DNA of 46,829 nucleotides from a virus: IMG/VR virus record IMGVR_UViG_3300032282_001534, positions 1 to 46,829 of that record. One strand, written 5' to 3'. A model generated the notes under the pieces. The model was not told where the DNA came from. It did not search any database and worked only from the letters and a program-made list of their open reading frames with translations. A program made the position numbers and the translations under genes. Position 1 is the first letter of the stretch. Each line of letters begins with the position of its first letter. Positions 17,804 to 26,200 of the stretch are shown piece by piece.

Positions 17804-18901
17804 ATGGCACTTAAAACAAATAAGAACTACTTTTGGTCTAATTCATTTGTCGATCCTAAAAGAAAGTCTAGATTTTTTGTAGAGTTTGGTGGGCAATTTG
17901 ATGAATTAACTAAAGGAAAATATCCTTGGATAGTTAAATCAATTAATCGTCCAAAGTTTCAAGTTGGTTATGATACAGACTCTTATGCAAATCAATTTAC
18001 AGGTGATATAGGTGTAGCCTTACCAACATCATGGACTTGGCAGGAAATAACTGTAAAATTTGTAAATCCTTATAGTAACACCTTAGCTCCAGAAGTAGGT
18101 CAAGACTTGGATGATATTCTAACTAGATATACTAGTGCAAGAATATCATATGCAAGATCACCTTCGGTTGATGGGGATATTAGCTCTAATAAAGGATTTT
18201 TTGAGGATCAAGTAGCAGATCCAGTATCTGAACGATACTTAGGATCTACAATAAAAATTTATGATCTTTCTATGGGATACGAGACAAGACAAATAGCTTC
18301 AAGACTTAGTAAAAGTCCTCTTGCAGCAGAAGCTCCACCAAACTATAATTTAAATCGTGGAGAAATCTTTTTTGGTGGTATGTATGCAAATGGATATTGG
18401 GTTTTACAACATCCTTGGATTACTAAAGTTGATTTTGGAGATCATGATTATAGTAGCGATGATCTACTTGAAATAAGTTTATCATTTAGATATAAAAGAG
18501 CTAATTATTATCCTCAATATAATAAAACATTAGGAGATGGTACGGAACTCCCAGAAGTACAACAACAGTTTCTTGATGAGGCTGATAAATTCAATCGCTC
18601 TGGCATTCCAGTTACAGAGGATGCTTGGAGCGATAAAGCAGCAGCAGAAAGAGCTAAAGTAATACAAGCTGCACAAAAAGCAGCAACTCCAAAACCTAAA
18701 CCCAAACCAAATCCTAAACCTAAAAACGAACAAGTTGCTACTTCACCACCCGCTCCACCACCAAAACCAGTAGAACCACCTACAGCAAAAGCTAGTGGTT
18801 CAGTAAAGATACCTAGATGTACACTAACACTAGCCGAACAACAACAGATATTAAGTGGACAAAAGACTAAAGCTGAAATCTGTGCAGCAAAAGTAAAATA
18901 A
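17804..18901 (+). CDS. Second tail-tube-like protein with Pro/Lys-rich extension
   Basis: 365 residues. It is a paralogue of the preceding tube protein: FWSNSFVDPKRKSRFFVEF matches FWSSANVEPKRKFKFLVQF, and WVLQHPWITKVDFGDHDYSS followed by DDLLEISLSFRYKRANYYP matches the C-end of the tube. A shared WTWQEITVKFVNP strand lies in the middle. After about residue 255 it gains a helical segment, a low-complexity stretch of Lys-Pro repeats (residues about 290-310), a PPAPPPKPVEPP run and a Cys-containing C-terminal domain (PRCTLTLAEQQQILSGQ). A tube-fold protein with an extension could be the terminal ring, a distal tube adaptor or an alternative tube subunit. No Shine-Dalgarno precedes the ATG. Confidence 0.7.
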   Translation: MALKTNKNYFWSNSFVDPKRKSRFFVEFGGQFDELTKGKYPWIVKSINRPKFQVGYDTDSYANQFTGDIGVALPTSWTWQEITVKFVNPYSNTLAPEVGQDLDDILTRYTSARISYARSPSVDGDISSNKGFFEDQVADPVSERYLGSTIKIYDLSMGYETRQIASRLSKSPLAAEAPPNYNLNRGEIFFGGMYANGYWVLQHPWITKVDFGDHDYSSDDLLEISLSFRYKRANYYPQYNKTLGDGTELPEVQQQFLDEADKFNRSGIPVTEDAWSDKAAAERAKVIQAAQKAATPKPKPKPNPKPKNEQVATSPPAPPPKPVEPPTAKASGSVKIPRCTLTLAEQQQILSGQKTKAEICAAKVK

Positions 18902-18919
18902 ATTTAACCAGAGGATAAA

Positions 18920-19774
18920 ATGAGAAATAACGAAGAAAGATTTGGGGCTATAGAGCAGACAACAGACCCAACTCCAGTGATCGAAAAGACAGAACAATTT
19001 GCATATATAACACCAACAGAGGCTGTAGAAATACCATCTAAAGGAATTTTATATCCTCCAGAACATCCACTATATATGCAAGATACAATTGAAATAAGAC
19101 ATATGACAGCAAAGGATGAAGATACTCTAACATCAAAAGCTTTACTTAAAAAAGGTTTAGCAGTTGATAAGATGTTGAATGATATTATTGTTGATAAAAG
19201 AATTAAAGTTGATAACTTATTGATTGGCGATAAGAACGCTTTAATTGTTGCAGCAAGAATATCTGGTTATGGCGAAGAATATGAAACTAAGATTACTTGC
19301 CCATCTTGTGGAGTAAACTCTCAACATACATTTGATTTAAATATAAATACTATGGCCTATCCTCTTCCAAAAGAAGAATTAGATAATCTTGGTATAATAA
19401 TAACAGAGAAAAATACATTCATTGTTAGATTACCATTATCAAAAATAGAAGTTGAAATAAAACTTCTCACAGGTTTAGATGAAAGACAAATGGTTGTTAA
19501 ATCACAAGAACAACAGAAGAATAACTTACCAGAAAGTACAATGACACAACAAATGAAATACTTTATTGTTTCAATGAATGGTGAGACTGATAGAAGAAAA
19601 CTAACCCAAATGGTTGAGAATATTCCAGCCAAAGATTCAAAATATTTGAGAACTGTTTATAAGAACATAAACCCAAATATTGAACTTGAACAGAATTTTG
19701 TTTGCTCCGCTTGCGAGTTTGAAGACTCAATGGAGGTTCCGTTTACAGCGGACTTTTTTTGGCCTAAACGATAA
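18920..19774 (+). CDS. Baseplate hub / tail-assembly chaperone, gp26-like
   Basis: 284 residues, ribosome site GAGG. The N-half has AVEIPSKGILYPPEHPLY, IEIRHMTAKDEDTLTSKALL and LLIGDKNALIVAARISGYGE, the pattern of T4-superfamily gp26 proteins. Two Cys pairs, CPSC (C127, C130) and CSAC (C262, C265), could together bind one zinc. Position directly upstream of the tape measure is where tailed phages place their assembly chaperones. The end of the gene contains seven T residues (19754-19760), and the next frame remains open across it, suggesting a possible chaperone frameshift product. Confidence 0.7.
   Translation: MRNNEERFGAIEQTTDPTPVIEKTEQFAYITPTEAVEIPSKGILYPPEHPLYMQDTIEIRHMTAKDEDTLTSKALLKKGLAVDKMLNDIIVDKRIKVDNLLIGDKNALIVAARISGYGEEYETKITCPSCGVNSQHTFDLNINTMAYPLPKEELDNLGIIITEKNTFIVRLPLSKIEVEIKLLTGLDERQMVVKSQEQQKNNLPESTMTQQMKYFIVSMNGETDRRKLTQMVENIPAKDSKYLRTVYKNINPNIELEQNFVCSACEFEDSMEVPFTADFFWPKR
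19754..19760 (+). other. Possible +1 frameshift site at the end of the gp26-like gene
   Basis: The zero frame reads GAC TTT TTT TGG CCT AAA CGA TAA. Slipping forward one base on the seven-T run gives TTT TTT GGC CTA AAC GAT AAG TAT ATG GAG, joining the gp26-like protein to the 19779 frame. The downstream ATG has no Shine-Dalgarno. Tail-chaperone genes upstream of tape measures often use frameshifting; whether it occurs here is untested. Confidence 0.3.
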
Positions 19775-19778
19775 GTAT

Positions 19779-19949
19779 ATGGAGTCTGTTTACGAACAGT
19801 TCTTCATTATGAAACTACACGGTGGATGGTCATTGTTTGAGTTATACAATCTTCCAATTGGATTAAGAAATTGGTTCTGCGATAGATTAGCAAAACATTT
19901 TGAAAAACAAAACGAAGAAATGGAAAAAGCAAAAGCTTCTTCCAAGTAA
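19779..19949 (+). CDS. Small tail-assembly chaperone-like protein (gp51 position)
   Basis: 56 residues from ATG 19779, or the C-terminal extension of the upstream protein if frameshifted. It is helical: MESVYEQFFIMKLHGGWSLF, then ELYNLPIGLRNWFCDRLAKH and a Lys/Glu-rich tail. The combination of a short hydrophobic helix, Gly-Gly, aromatic residues, Asn-Leu-Pro and a charged tail resembles C-terminal extensions of GT-type chaperones. T4 has gene 51 after gene 26, but T4 gp51 is much longer. It starts 5 nt after the gp26-like stop, with no ribosome site of its own. A terminator follows immediately. Confidence 0.55.
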   Translation: MESVYEQFFIMKLHGGWSLFELYNLPIGLRNWFCDRLAKHFEKQNEEMEKAKASSK

Positions 19950-19953
19950 GATA

Positions 19954-19987
19954 AAGCCAAGAATAACCTTCTTGGCTTTTTTCTTTT
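19954..19987 (+). terminator. Intrinsic terminator
   Basis: AAGCCAAGAA (19954-19963) pairs perfectly with TTCTTGGCTT (19969-19978) around a 5-nt loop, followed by TTTTCTTTTG. Confidence 0.9.
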
Positions 19988-19989
19988 GT

Positions 19990-19997
19990 ACTATTTA
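19990..19997 (+). promoter_or_regulatory. ACTATTTA box before the tape-measure gene
   Basis: ACTATTTATTG starts directly after the T-tract of the terminator and 30 nt before ATG 20020, with AAAGGA between. Third case of terminator, box, ribosome site in that order. Confidence 0.55.
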
Positions 19998-20019
19998 TTG
20001 TAAAGGAATTAATTTATAA

Positions 20020-22845
20020 ATGGCTGACCCCGTATCACCAGCTTCAATAACTTTGCTAGAAAAACAAAGAGAGCTATTGGCAGAAAACGAAAGAATTACA
20101 AGAGATACTACACTAAGTGAAGAACAAAGAGCAAAACAGTTATCAACTATTGGTTTGGCTTTACAAAATATTGAAGAAAGATTAAGAGCTTCTGTTGATC
20201 TTCAAAAAGAAAGATTGAAAGATATTCAGCTTGAACGTGATATTTTGCTTGCTATGGTTGGTGATAGAGGTAAATTAAAGGAGTCAGAAAGAGAAAGTGT
20301 AGAAATACAAGAAAAAGAATATGAATTACAAATAGAAAAAACAAAATATCAAGCTCAAATTGCACAAATGAAAAAAGATGGTGTTGAAATTGATGCTCAA
20401 GAAATGGCTAAAGAAAAATTAAGAATTGAAAATTTAGAAAAGGATCTTAATTTACAGAAACAAAAAAAGAAAGTTACAGACGATATGGCATCTAGTGCTG
20501 CTGATATATTGAACCTTAAAGTTCAAGAAGGTAGTTTTTTTCATGTTGTTACTGGCGAAGATGGTGAATTAAATGTAGCTGAATTTCAAGAAAGAATAGT
20601 AAGTTTTGGTAAAAAATTTAAAGAAGAATTTTTAAACCCACAAAATTTAGGTGCAAAAATACAAGAACAAATGTTTGCTTCAACAAAGCAGGCTGTAATT
20701 ATTTTAGATTCCCAAACTGCTTCTTTAAGAAGAGCTACTGGTGCAATTGATGGATATACTACAGAACTAAATATGGCAGCAAATTTTGCTGGTATGAATT
20801 CGGTAAGTATGGAAAAAACAGGAGAAGCTATGCTCTCCTTAGCAAATGATTTTTCTGAGTTTACAAATGTTTCTTCTCAAGCAAGAGTTGAAATGGCAGC
20901 AACAATTGGCACCTTATCTAACTTGGGAGTAAGTTCTGATGTTGCATCTAAAAATATGTCTACATTAATTCAATCCTTTGGAATGACAACTTCTGAAGCT
21001 ATTCAAACTTCTAAAGAATTAGCTGTATTAGCAAACACTTTAGGCACATCTCCTCAAAAGATAGCAAGCGATTTTGCTGGTGCTGCTTCTACTCTTGTTG
21101 TGTATGGTGAGAAAGGTATTGATGTGTTTAGAGGGTTGGAAGCAGCCGCTAAAGCCTCTGGTCTTGAGGTAGCAACTCTTGTTGGAATTGTAAAAAAGAT
21201 GGACACATTCCAAGGTGCAGCAGAAGCGGCGGGTAAATTAAATGCAGTTCTTGGTGGTGGATTGTTAAATTCATCACAATTACTGGTAGCAACAGAAGAA
21301 GAAAGAATAAGACTAGTTGTAGAATCTGTTCAGTCTCAAGGTGTACAATTTAAAGATATGGATAAGTACACACAAATGTCCATAGCTAATGCTGCTGGTA
21401 TTACTGATATGGCACAGGCAAATAAATTATTTGGTATGTCTTTAAGTGAATATGACAAGTATGTAACACAAACAGAAAAATCAAAAGACGCTACAGAAAA
21501 GTTTTCTCAAATGTCATTAGCAGCTACAACTATGACAGATAAATTTAAAGTAGCAATGATGCAATTAGCTACATTTGCAGCGCCATTGTTATTTATTCTT
21601 TCTGCACTAGTAGATGGGTTTGCTGAAGGCATTGCAATTATTAATAAAACAATTTCTTTATTATATGTATTTACCGATGTTCTACCTACGCATGTAGTTA
21701 AAGCTTTTGGAGAATATATTGATTTTTTGTCTAAATCTTTAAAAACAATGTTACAAGCTATTGGATTTGCTATAGGTTTATTTGTTGCCTATAAAGCTGC
21801 AACTCTAGCTTTGGCTATGGCTAAGGGCATACTTGCACTAGCATCAACTGGACTTGCAGCAGCACAAACTGCATTAAATGCTGCTATGTCAGCAAATCCA
21901 ATTGGACTTATAGTAATTGGTATAATGCTTTTAGTTGGTATAATTTATTATGCTATTAAAAATTTTGAAACTTTTGGAAAAGTTTTATTATTTCTTCTTG
22001 GACCAATTGGTTGGGTAGTAATGGCTTTAAAGATGCTTTATGATATGGTTGTTAAACCTGGTTCTCCCAAATTTTATGATCTTCCAAACCATTTTGGTAA
22101 AGCTTTTAACTTTCTAAAAGAAAATATATTATTTATAATAGGACCAATTGGTTTGGCTGTTAACGCACTAAAATATCTTTATGATATGTTTCATAAAGCT
22201 GGTTCTCCTATGTTATACGAAATTCCAAAATATATGGCAATGGCATTTGAAATATTAGGAAACGTAATGCAATCTATACCAAGTATAATGGATAGGATTG
22301 CTGAGTCAATGGCTAAAATGGCTACATCAACATTTAAATTATTTTATGCTATATATGGACTAGCTTCAGTATTACCAATATTTGCACTAGGATTAGTATC
22401 AGCAATTCCAGCTATGCTTGCATTTGCAGGTGCTTCGTTTGTAATGAATGTAACTGGTGGAAACTACTTAGAGAAAATATTAAGTGCTATAACACCACAA
22501 AGATCTGCTGGATTAAAAGTAGTTGTTGATTCTCTTGATGGTTTAAATAAAATACATAAAGAAATAAAACCAGAAGGTCTTAAAAATGTCAAAGAACTTG
22601 TAGATGAAGTTGAGAGATATAATTTTCAATTACTTGCTTCTTCTGCATTAAATATTGTTTCTCCTTTGGAATCACTAATTAAAGCTGTTGGATATTTAGG
22701 AGAGTCTAAAGAAACAAAAGGTGGAGATTTAATACTCAAAGTAGATGGTAGAGAAATTGGAAGAATAGCAATTAGTGCTATCAATGCATCTGGTGGTGGT
22801 AACGTTATTGTTAAAAACACTACTGCTGCTGGAACTAGAGGATAA
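20020..22845 (+). CDS. Tape measure protein
   Basis: 941 residues. Residues 1-160 are a highly charged coiled coil (LLEKQRELLAENERITRD and on). The middle is Ala/Ser-rich helical, with the classic tape-measure pattern (LSNLGVSSDVASKNMSTLI, AKASGLEVATLVGIVKKM, AAGKLNAVLGGGLLNSSQ). Several hydrophobic segments occur from about residue 515 onward (FAAPLLFILSALVDGFAEG, NPIGLIVIGIMLLVGIIYYA and others). Two 40-residue repeats are at residues 660-699 and 707-746. Tape measures set tail length, roughly 0.15 nm per residue, so a tail near 140 nm is inferred. The C-terminus enters the host envelope. It sits between the assembly chaperones and baseplate genes, as expected. Confidence 0.9.
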   Translation: MADPVSPASITLLEKQRELLAENERITRDTTLSEEQRAKQLSTIGLALQNIEERLRASVDLQKERLKDIQLERDILLAMVGDRGKLKESERESVEIQEKEYELQIEKTKYQAQIAQMKKDGVEIDAQEMAKEKLRIENLEKDLNLQKQKKKVTDDMASSAADILNLKVQEGSFFHVVTGEDGELNVAEFQERIVSFGKKFKEEFLNPQNLGAKIQEQMFASTKQAVIILDSQTASLRRATGAIDGYTTELNMAANFAGMNSVSMEKTGEAMLSLANDFSEFTNVSSQARVEMAATIGTLSNLGVSSDVASKNMSTLIQSFGMTTSEAIQTSKELAVLANTLGTSPQKIASDFAGAASTLVVYGEKGIDVFRGLEAAAKASGLEVATLVGIVKKMDTFQGAAEAAGKLNAVLGGGLLNSSQLLVATEEERIRLVVESVQSQGVQFKDMDKYTQMSIANAAGITDMAQANKLFGMSLSEYDKYVTQTEKSKDATEKFSQMSLAATTMTDKFKVAMMQLATFAAPLLFILSALVDGFAEGIAIINKTISLLYVFTDVLPTHVVKAFGEYIDFLSKSLKTMLQAIGFAIGLFVAYKAATLALAMAKGILALASTGLAAAQTALNAAMSANPIGLIVIGIMLLVGIIYYAIKNFETFGKVLLFLLGPIGWVVMALKMLYDMVVKPGSPKFYDLPNHFGKAFNFLKENILFIIGPIGLAVNALKYLYDMFHKAGSPMLYEIPKYMAMAFEILGNVMQSIPSIMDRIAESMAKMATSTFKLFYAIYGLASVLPIFALGLVSAIPAMLAFAGASFVMNVTGGNYLEKILSAITPQRSAGLKVVVDSLDGLNKIHKEIKPEGLKNVKELVDEVERYNFQLLASSALNIVSPLESLIKAVGYLGESKETKGGDLILKVDGREIGRIAISAINASGGGNVIVKNTTAAGTRG
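21997..22257 (+). repeat. Internal 40-residue repeat in tape measure
   Basis: Unit 1 (21997-22116) encodes LGPIGWVVMALKMLYDM...KPGSPKFYDLP and unit 2 (22138-22257) encodes IGPIGLAVNALKYLYDM...KAGSPMLYEIP. They share G-P-I-G, A-L-K-x-L-Y-D-M, G-S-P and an x-I/L-P end. Each unit is a hydrophobic helix followed by a short turn. Duplication in a tape measure is a simple way to change tail length. Confidence 0.8.
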
Positions 22846-22861
22846 ACAAGGAGTTAATTAA

Positions 22862-23485
22862 ATGGCATCTGGATATTTAGAATTATTAGGTTATGGTGCA
22901 GGTGTAAACAGAATTGATTTTGGCGATAATCAATTTTCGCAAATTGAATATGTATCAGAAATAACACCAAACTATACAGAGACAATGGTATACGGAAGAA
23001 ATGAACCAATTGTAACTTATAAAAATACAAGCAGAAATCTTAAAATATCTTTTGTTATTTCTCAAGGTAGTGGTGATAATGTTAGCTGGAACTCCACAAT
23101 GAACAAAATGATTCATCTTTTATATCCAAAATATGATGATAAATATGTCATAGTTAAAACACCAGTTTATAGATTTAAATTTTTTAATTTATTGCAAGAT
23201 CCAATAGATGATGAACAAGGACAAGTTTGTATTTTAAAAAATGTAAACATAGGTCCAAGCGGTTTTAAATATGGAAAAGTTGCAACTATTGGAGATTATA
23301 CAGCTACAGAAACAGGACGAGTAGAAGGAACTAATAATGGAGCAAAGATTTCATTTAAAGAATTTAAAGTTGCTATGACGGTTGTTCCTTTACAAACTAT
23401 ACCAATAGGTTTTTCAAATAACGATAGCTTTGGCAATGTAACTTTCCCATTTGGAACTATAACTGTAAAGGCAAATAATCAATGA
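22862..23485 (+). CDS. Baseplate / tube-initiation protein
   Basis: 207 residues, AAGGAG ribosome site, first gene after the tape measure, where T4 carries 48 and 54 (tube cap and tube initiator). It is beta-rich: LELLGYGAGVNRIDFGDNQF, then SEITPNYTETMVYGR, IVTYKNTSRNLKISFVISQG and VYRFKFFNLLQDPIDDEQGQ. It resembles small baseplate proteins of other myoviruses that join tube to hub, but I cannot match it to 48 or 54 by motif. It overlaps the next gene by ATGA. Role given from position. Confidence 0.45.
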   Translation: MASGYLELLGYGAGVNRIDFGDNQFSQIEYVSEITPNYTETMVYGRNEPIVTYKNTSRNLKISFVISQGSGDNVSWNSTMNKMIHLLYPKYDDKYVIVKTPVYRFKFFNLLQDPIDDEQGQVCILKNVNIGPSGFKYGKVATIGDYTATETGRVEGTNNGAKISFKEFKVAMTVVPLQTIPIGFSNNDSFGNVTFPFGTITVKANNQ

Positions 23486-23817
23486 ACAGATATTCCAATA
23501 AAGAACTTATACAAAATGAAAATGAATTATATGAAAGTTTCTTTAGAGAAAGAAATATAAAATTTATTAATCATTTTGAAACTACAAATTTTACATTTCC
23601 AACAAATCAGCAATTATTAACTATACCATATGTTGAGCATACTTGGAAATATGGAGATAGATATTATAAATTATCTAGCAAATATTATGGTGATACAACC
23701 ATGTGGTGGGTTATAGCAATGTTCAATAATAAACCAACAGAGCACAGTATTAGCATAGGTGATACAATATTAATACCAACATTATTAGAAAAACTATTTT
23801 CTTATATGAAACCATAA
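23482..23817 (+). CDS. Baseplate wedge protein with LysM-like domain, gp53-like
   Basis: 111 residues, ATGA overlap with the preceding gene. Residues 50-105 are LysM-like: VEHTWKYGDRYYKLSSKYYG, then MWWVIAMFNNKPTEHSISIG and DTILIP. T4 gp53 carries the same YGDT-x-x-WW-x-I pattern and joins wedges in the baseplate. It is shorter than T4 gp53 (196), consistent with a minimal core. The N-terminal helix region (ENELYESFFRERNIKFIN) would contact neighbours. Confidence 0.75.
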   Translation: MNRYSNKELIQNENELYESFFRERNIKFINHFETTNFTFPTNQQLLTIPYVEHTWKYGDRYYKLSSKYYGDTTMWWVIAMFNNKPTEHSISIGDTILIPTLLEKLFSYMKP

Positions 23818-23827
23818 CGGATAAAAA

Positions 23828-26185
23828 ATGTCAAGAGAAAGACCAATATTATTTAGAGATCCAAACACTAGCACTTCTAGTACACAAACAGAAGAAGAAA
23901 CAGAGAAACAGAAAAGAGAAGAGTTTTCTGTTGATTGTTATCTATTAGATTATACTCAAGAAATTTTAAATAAACAATCAGCCTTTAACGTATCAGTAAC
24001 TCCAAATGGAGCAGCGTATTTTTGTAATAAAACTAATATGACAACAAATAATTTTTCACAAATATTAGCTTCTTTGAGTGGTAGAAAAAACTTAAAAGAA
24101 CTTGGAGAATTAAGTACTGCTGCTATTGCAACAATGTATCCAATAATAAAACTTTTTAGAATTGATAGTGATCAAACTGGGACAAGACAAAAGAAAAGAC
24201 AATTTGTATTTAATAAAAATTTAAATGATGTTTTAGGAAAAGGTAATATTGATGCAAATATGTCTTTTTATACTGGTTGTGGAATAAAGAATTTTTCTTA
24301 TACTTTAGCTGGTACAAATCCTGTAGAAGCCGAAAGAGCAGTAGATGTTTCTATTACTTTTGTTTTTTCATCTGTCCAAGAATTTATAGGCAATACTAAT
24401 GTTAATCCTATTGGCTCTTTAGCCACTATATCTGGAAATCCTACAGGATTAACAGATCCTACAGATAAAAGCGATATAAATGGAACATCTACCTCAATAG
24501 GATCTACAACTCAATATATAACTTTAATACAAAGACCGAACCCTAATAATATTAAAGATGCGTTTGATGCAAAAGACTTTAGATTACAAGTAGAATTATC
24601 ATATAGTTTATTAGAAGATGAAAGTGAATCAATCTATTCTAAAGAAACTCTTGCTAGACTAAGAGATATTAAACTTTTATTAGACCTTACACTAATAAAT
24701 CATGAACTTTCTTTTACCGAAGAGGGTTCCTTAGAACTTAAAGTAAATTATTATGGAAGCTTACAACAATATATGAATGATCCAAAGACCGATTATTTTT
24801 ATAAACAAATAGAAAAAGAAAGTTTAGGTAATGATGTTTTAAAAAATGCTAAAACACAAAGAGATAATGTTGAACAAGCTAGAAAAGCAGTTAAAGATTG
24901 CGGTAATGCTGTAACTAAAAAAGCTTTAGAAGATGCTTTAAAAAAAGCAAGTGAAACAAGTGAAGCTGAACAAGCACAATTACAAACAATAAAATCTAAA
25001 GTTTATGGTACATTTATTGAAGAGTTGTATAAGAACTCTTCGTTATTTACTTTTACTGTAGAGGAAGAAAATATAAATTTATGGATTGATTTTATTAATG
25101 GAGTTACTGCTACAAAGCCTCCTTTTATTTTAAAAGAAATAAGTGAAGGAGGTAGTGGTGAAGCGGGAAATGCAAAAAAAGAAGCAGAAAGTAATGCAAA
25201 AAGCGAACCAGATGATATTAAGTCTGAGATAGACTCTAAAAGAGAGAAAAAAGTAAAATTAGATGAAGAGTTATCTGTTACATATTTTTATTTTGGTGAT
25301 TTGTTACAATCAATAACTAAAGTATACAATATGGGTTCCGAAACAAACAATAAAATAATACTTGGTGATATTGAATATATTGATGATAGAACTGGTACAA
25401 ATACAGTTGTAAAATATAATATAGGAGAAATTCCTATAAGTTCTGATTTATTTCAAGCTTGGTTTTTAGAGAAAGTTATAAAACCTGGAAAAACTAGTTA
25501 TAGGCTTGATACCTTAATAAAAGATCTAGTCAATGGTTTGCTTAGACCAGCACTTGACCCAGAATGCTTATTTTTTGCAAGAAATATTAATAAAAAAATT
25601 GATATAAATTTTACAAATTTTACTATAGAATCAAGTTCTGATATTGATACTTTTGCTAATAGTGTTGGTGTTTTAAAAAGTGTTCCAACTTTAAATCAAA
25701 ACGGTGCTTTAAAAATTTATAATTATTTTTGTATTTTTTCAAATCAAGCATTATGTGAATTAAGGGGAGATCCAGAACAAGATGAGAAGAATGGTATTAT
25801 GCACCTTTATATTGGTAAAGTTAATGGTTTAGTAACATCTGTTAAATTTAAAAGAATTGATCAACCATACGCAAAAGAGGCCAAAGCTACAAGAGAAGGT
25901 TTTACGCCTTTATCTTCTTTAAGAGATATTTATAATTGTGATATTAATATGGTAGGTAATCATGTTTTTTATCCTGGCATGACTGTTTTTATTCATCCAC
26001 CATATGGGTTTGGAAGTCCTACAGAAAAAAATCAAACTTTTTCTAATATCATGGGTGTAGGTGGATATTATAATATAATTAAAATTACTACTGATATAGC
26101 AGATGGAAAATATGAAACTAGATTAGATTGTTTTTATCAATCAAGCGGAGATGGTAGTTGTAAGGCAGATGTTAAGTGTAAATAA
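23828..26185 (+). CDS. Large baseplate hub-like structural protein
   Basis: 785 residues. N-terminal ~300 residues are beta-rich (FSVDCYLLDYTQEILNKQSA, MYPIIKLFRIDSDQTGTRQK). Residues about 340-480 are a Lys/Glu-rich coiled-coil insertion that includes EAGNAKKEAESNAKSEPDD. The C-terminal 250 residues contain VKFKRIDQPYAKEAKATREG and a final segment (MVGNHVFYPGMTVFIHPPYG, MGVGGYYNIIKITTDIADGK, ETRLDCFYQS) similar to hub domains where a Pro-Gly-Met loop precedes G-x-G-G-Y-Y. That favours a hub, gp27-type role. I do not see a lysozyme domain or needle repeat. Weak ribosome site (ACGGAT). Confidence 0.5.
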   Translation: MSRERPILFRDPNTSTSSTQTEEETEKQKREEFSVDCYLLDYTQEILNKQSAFNVSVTPNGAAYFCNKTNMTTNNFSQILASLSGRKNLKELGELSTAAIATMYPIIKLFRIDSDQTGTRQKKRQFVFNKNLNDVLGKGNIDANMSFYTGCGIKNFSYTLAGTNPVEAERAVDVSITFVFSSVQEFIGNTNVNPIGSLATISGNPTGLTDPTDKSDINGTSTSIGSTTQYITLIQRPNPNNIKDAFDAKDFRLQVELSYSLLEDESESIYSKETLARLRDIKLLLDLTLINHELSFTEEGSLELKVNYYGSLQQYMNDPKTDYFYKQIEKESLGNDVLKNAKTQRDNVEQARKAVKDCGNAVTKKALEDALKKASETSEAEQAQLQTIKSKVYGTFIEELYKNSSLFTFTVEEENINLWIDFINGVTATKPPFILKEISEGGSGEAGNAKKEAESNAKSEPDDIKSEIDSKREKKVKLDEELSVTYFYFGDLLQSITKVYNMGSETNNKIILGDIEYIDDRTGTNTVVKYNIGEIPISSDLFQAWFLEKVIKPGKTSYRLDTLIKDLVNGLLRPALDPECLFFARNINKKIDINFTNFTIESSSDIDTFANSVGVLKSVPTLNQNGALKIYNYFCIFSNQALCELRGDPEQDEKNGIMHLYIGKVNGLVTSVKFKRIDQPYAKEAKATREGFTPLSSLRDIYNCDINMVGNHVFYPGMTVFIHPPYGFGSPTEKNQTFSNIMGVGGYYNIIKITTDIADGKYETRLDCFYQSSGDGSCKADVKCK

Positions 26186-26200
26186 TGGAAACTTTAAAAT

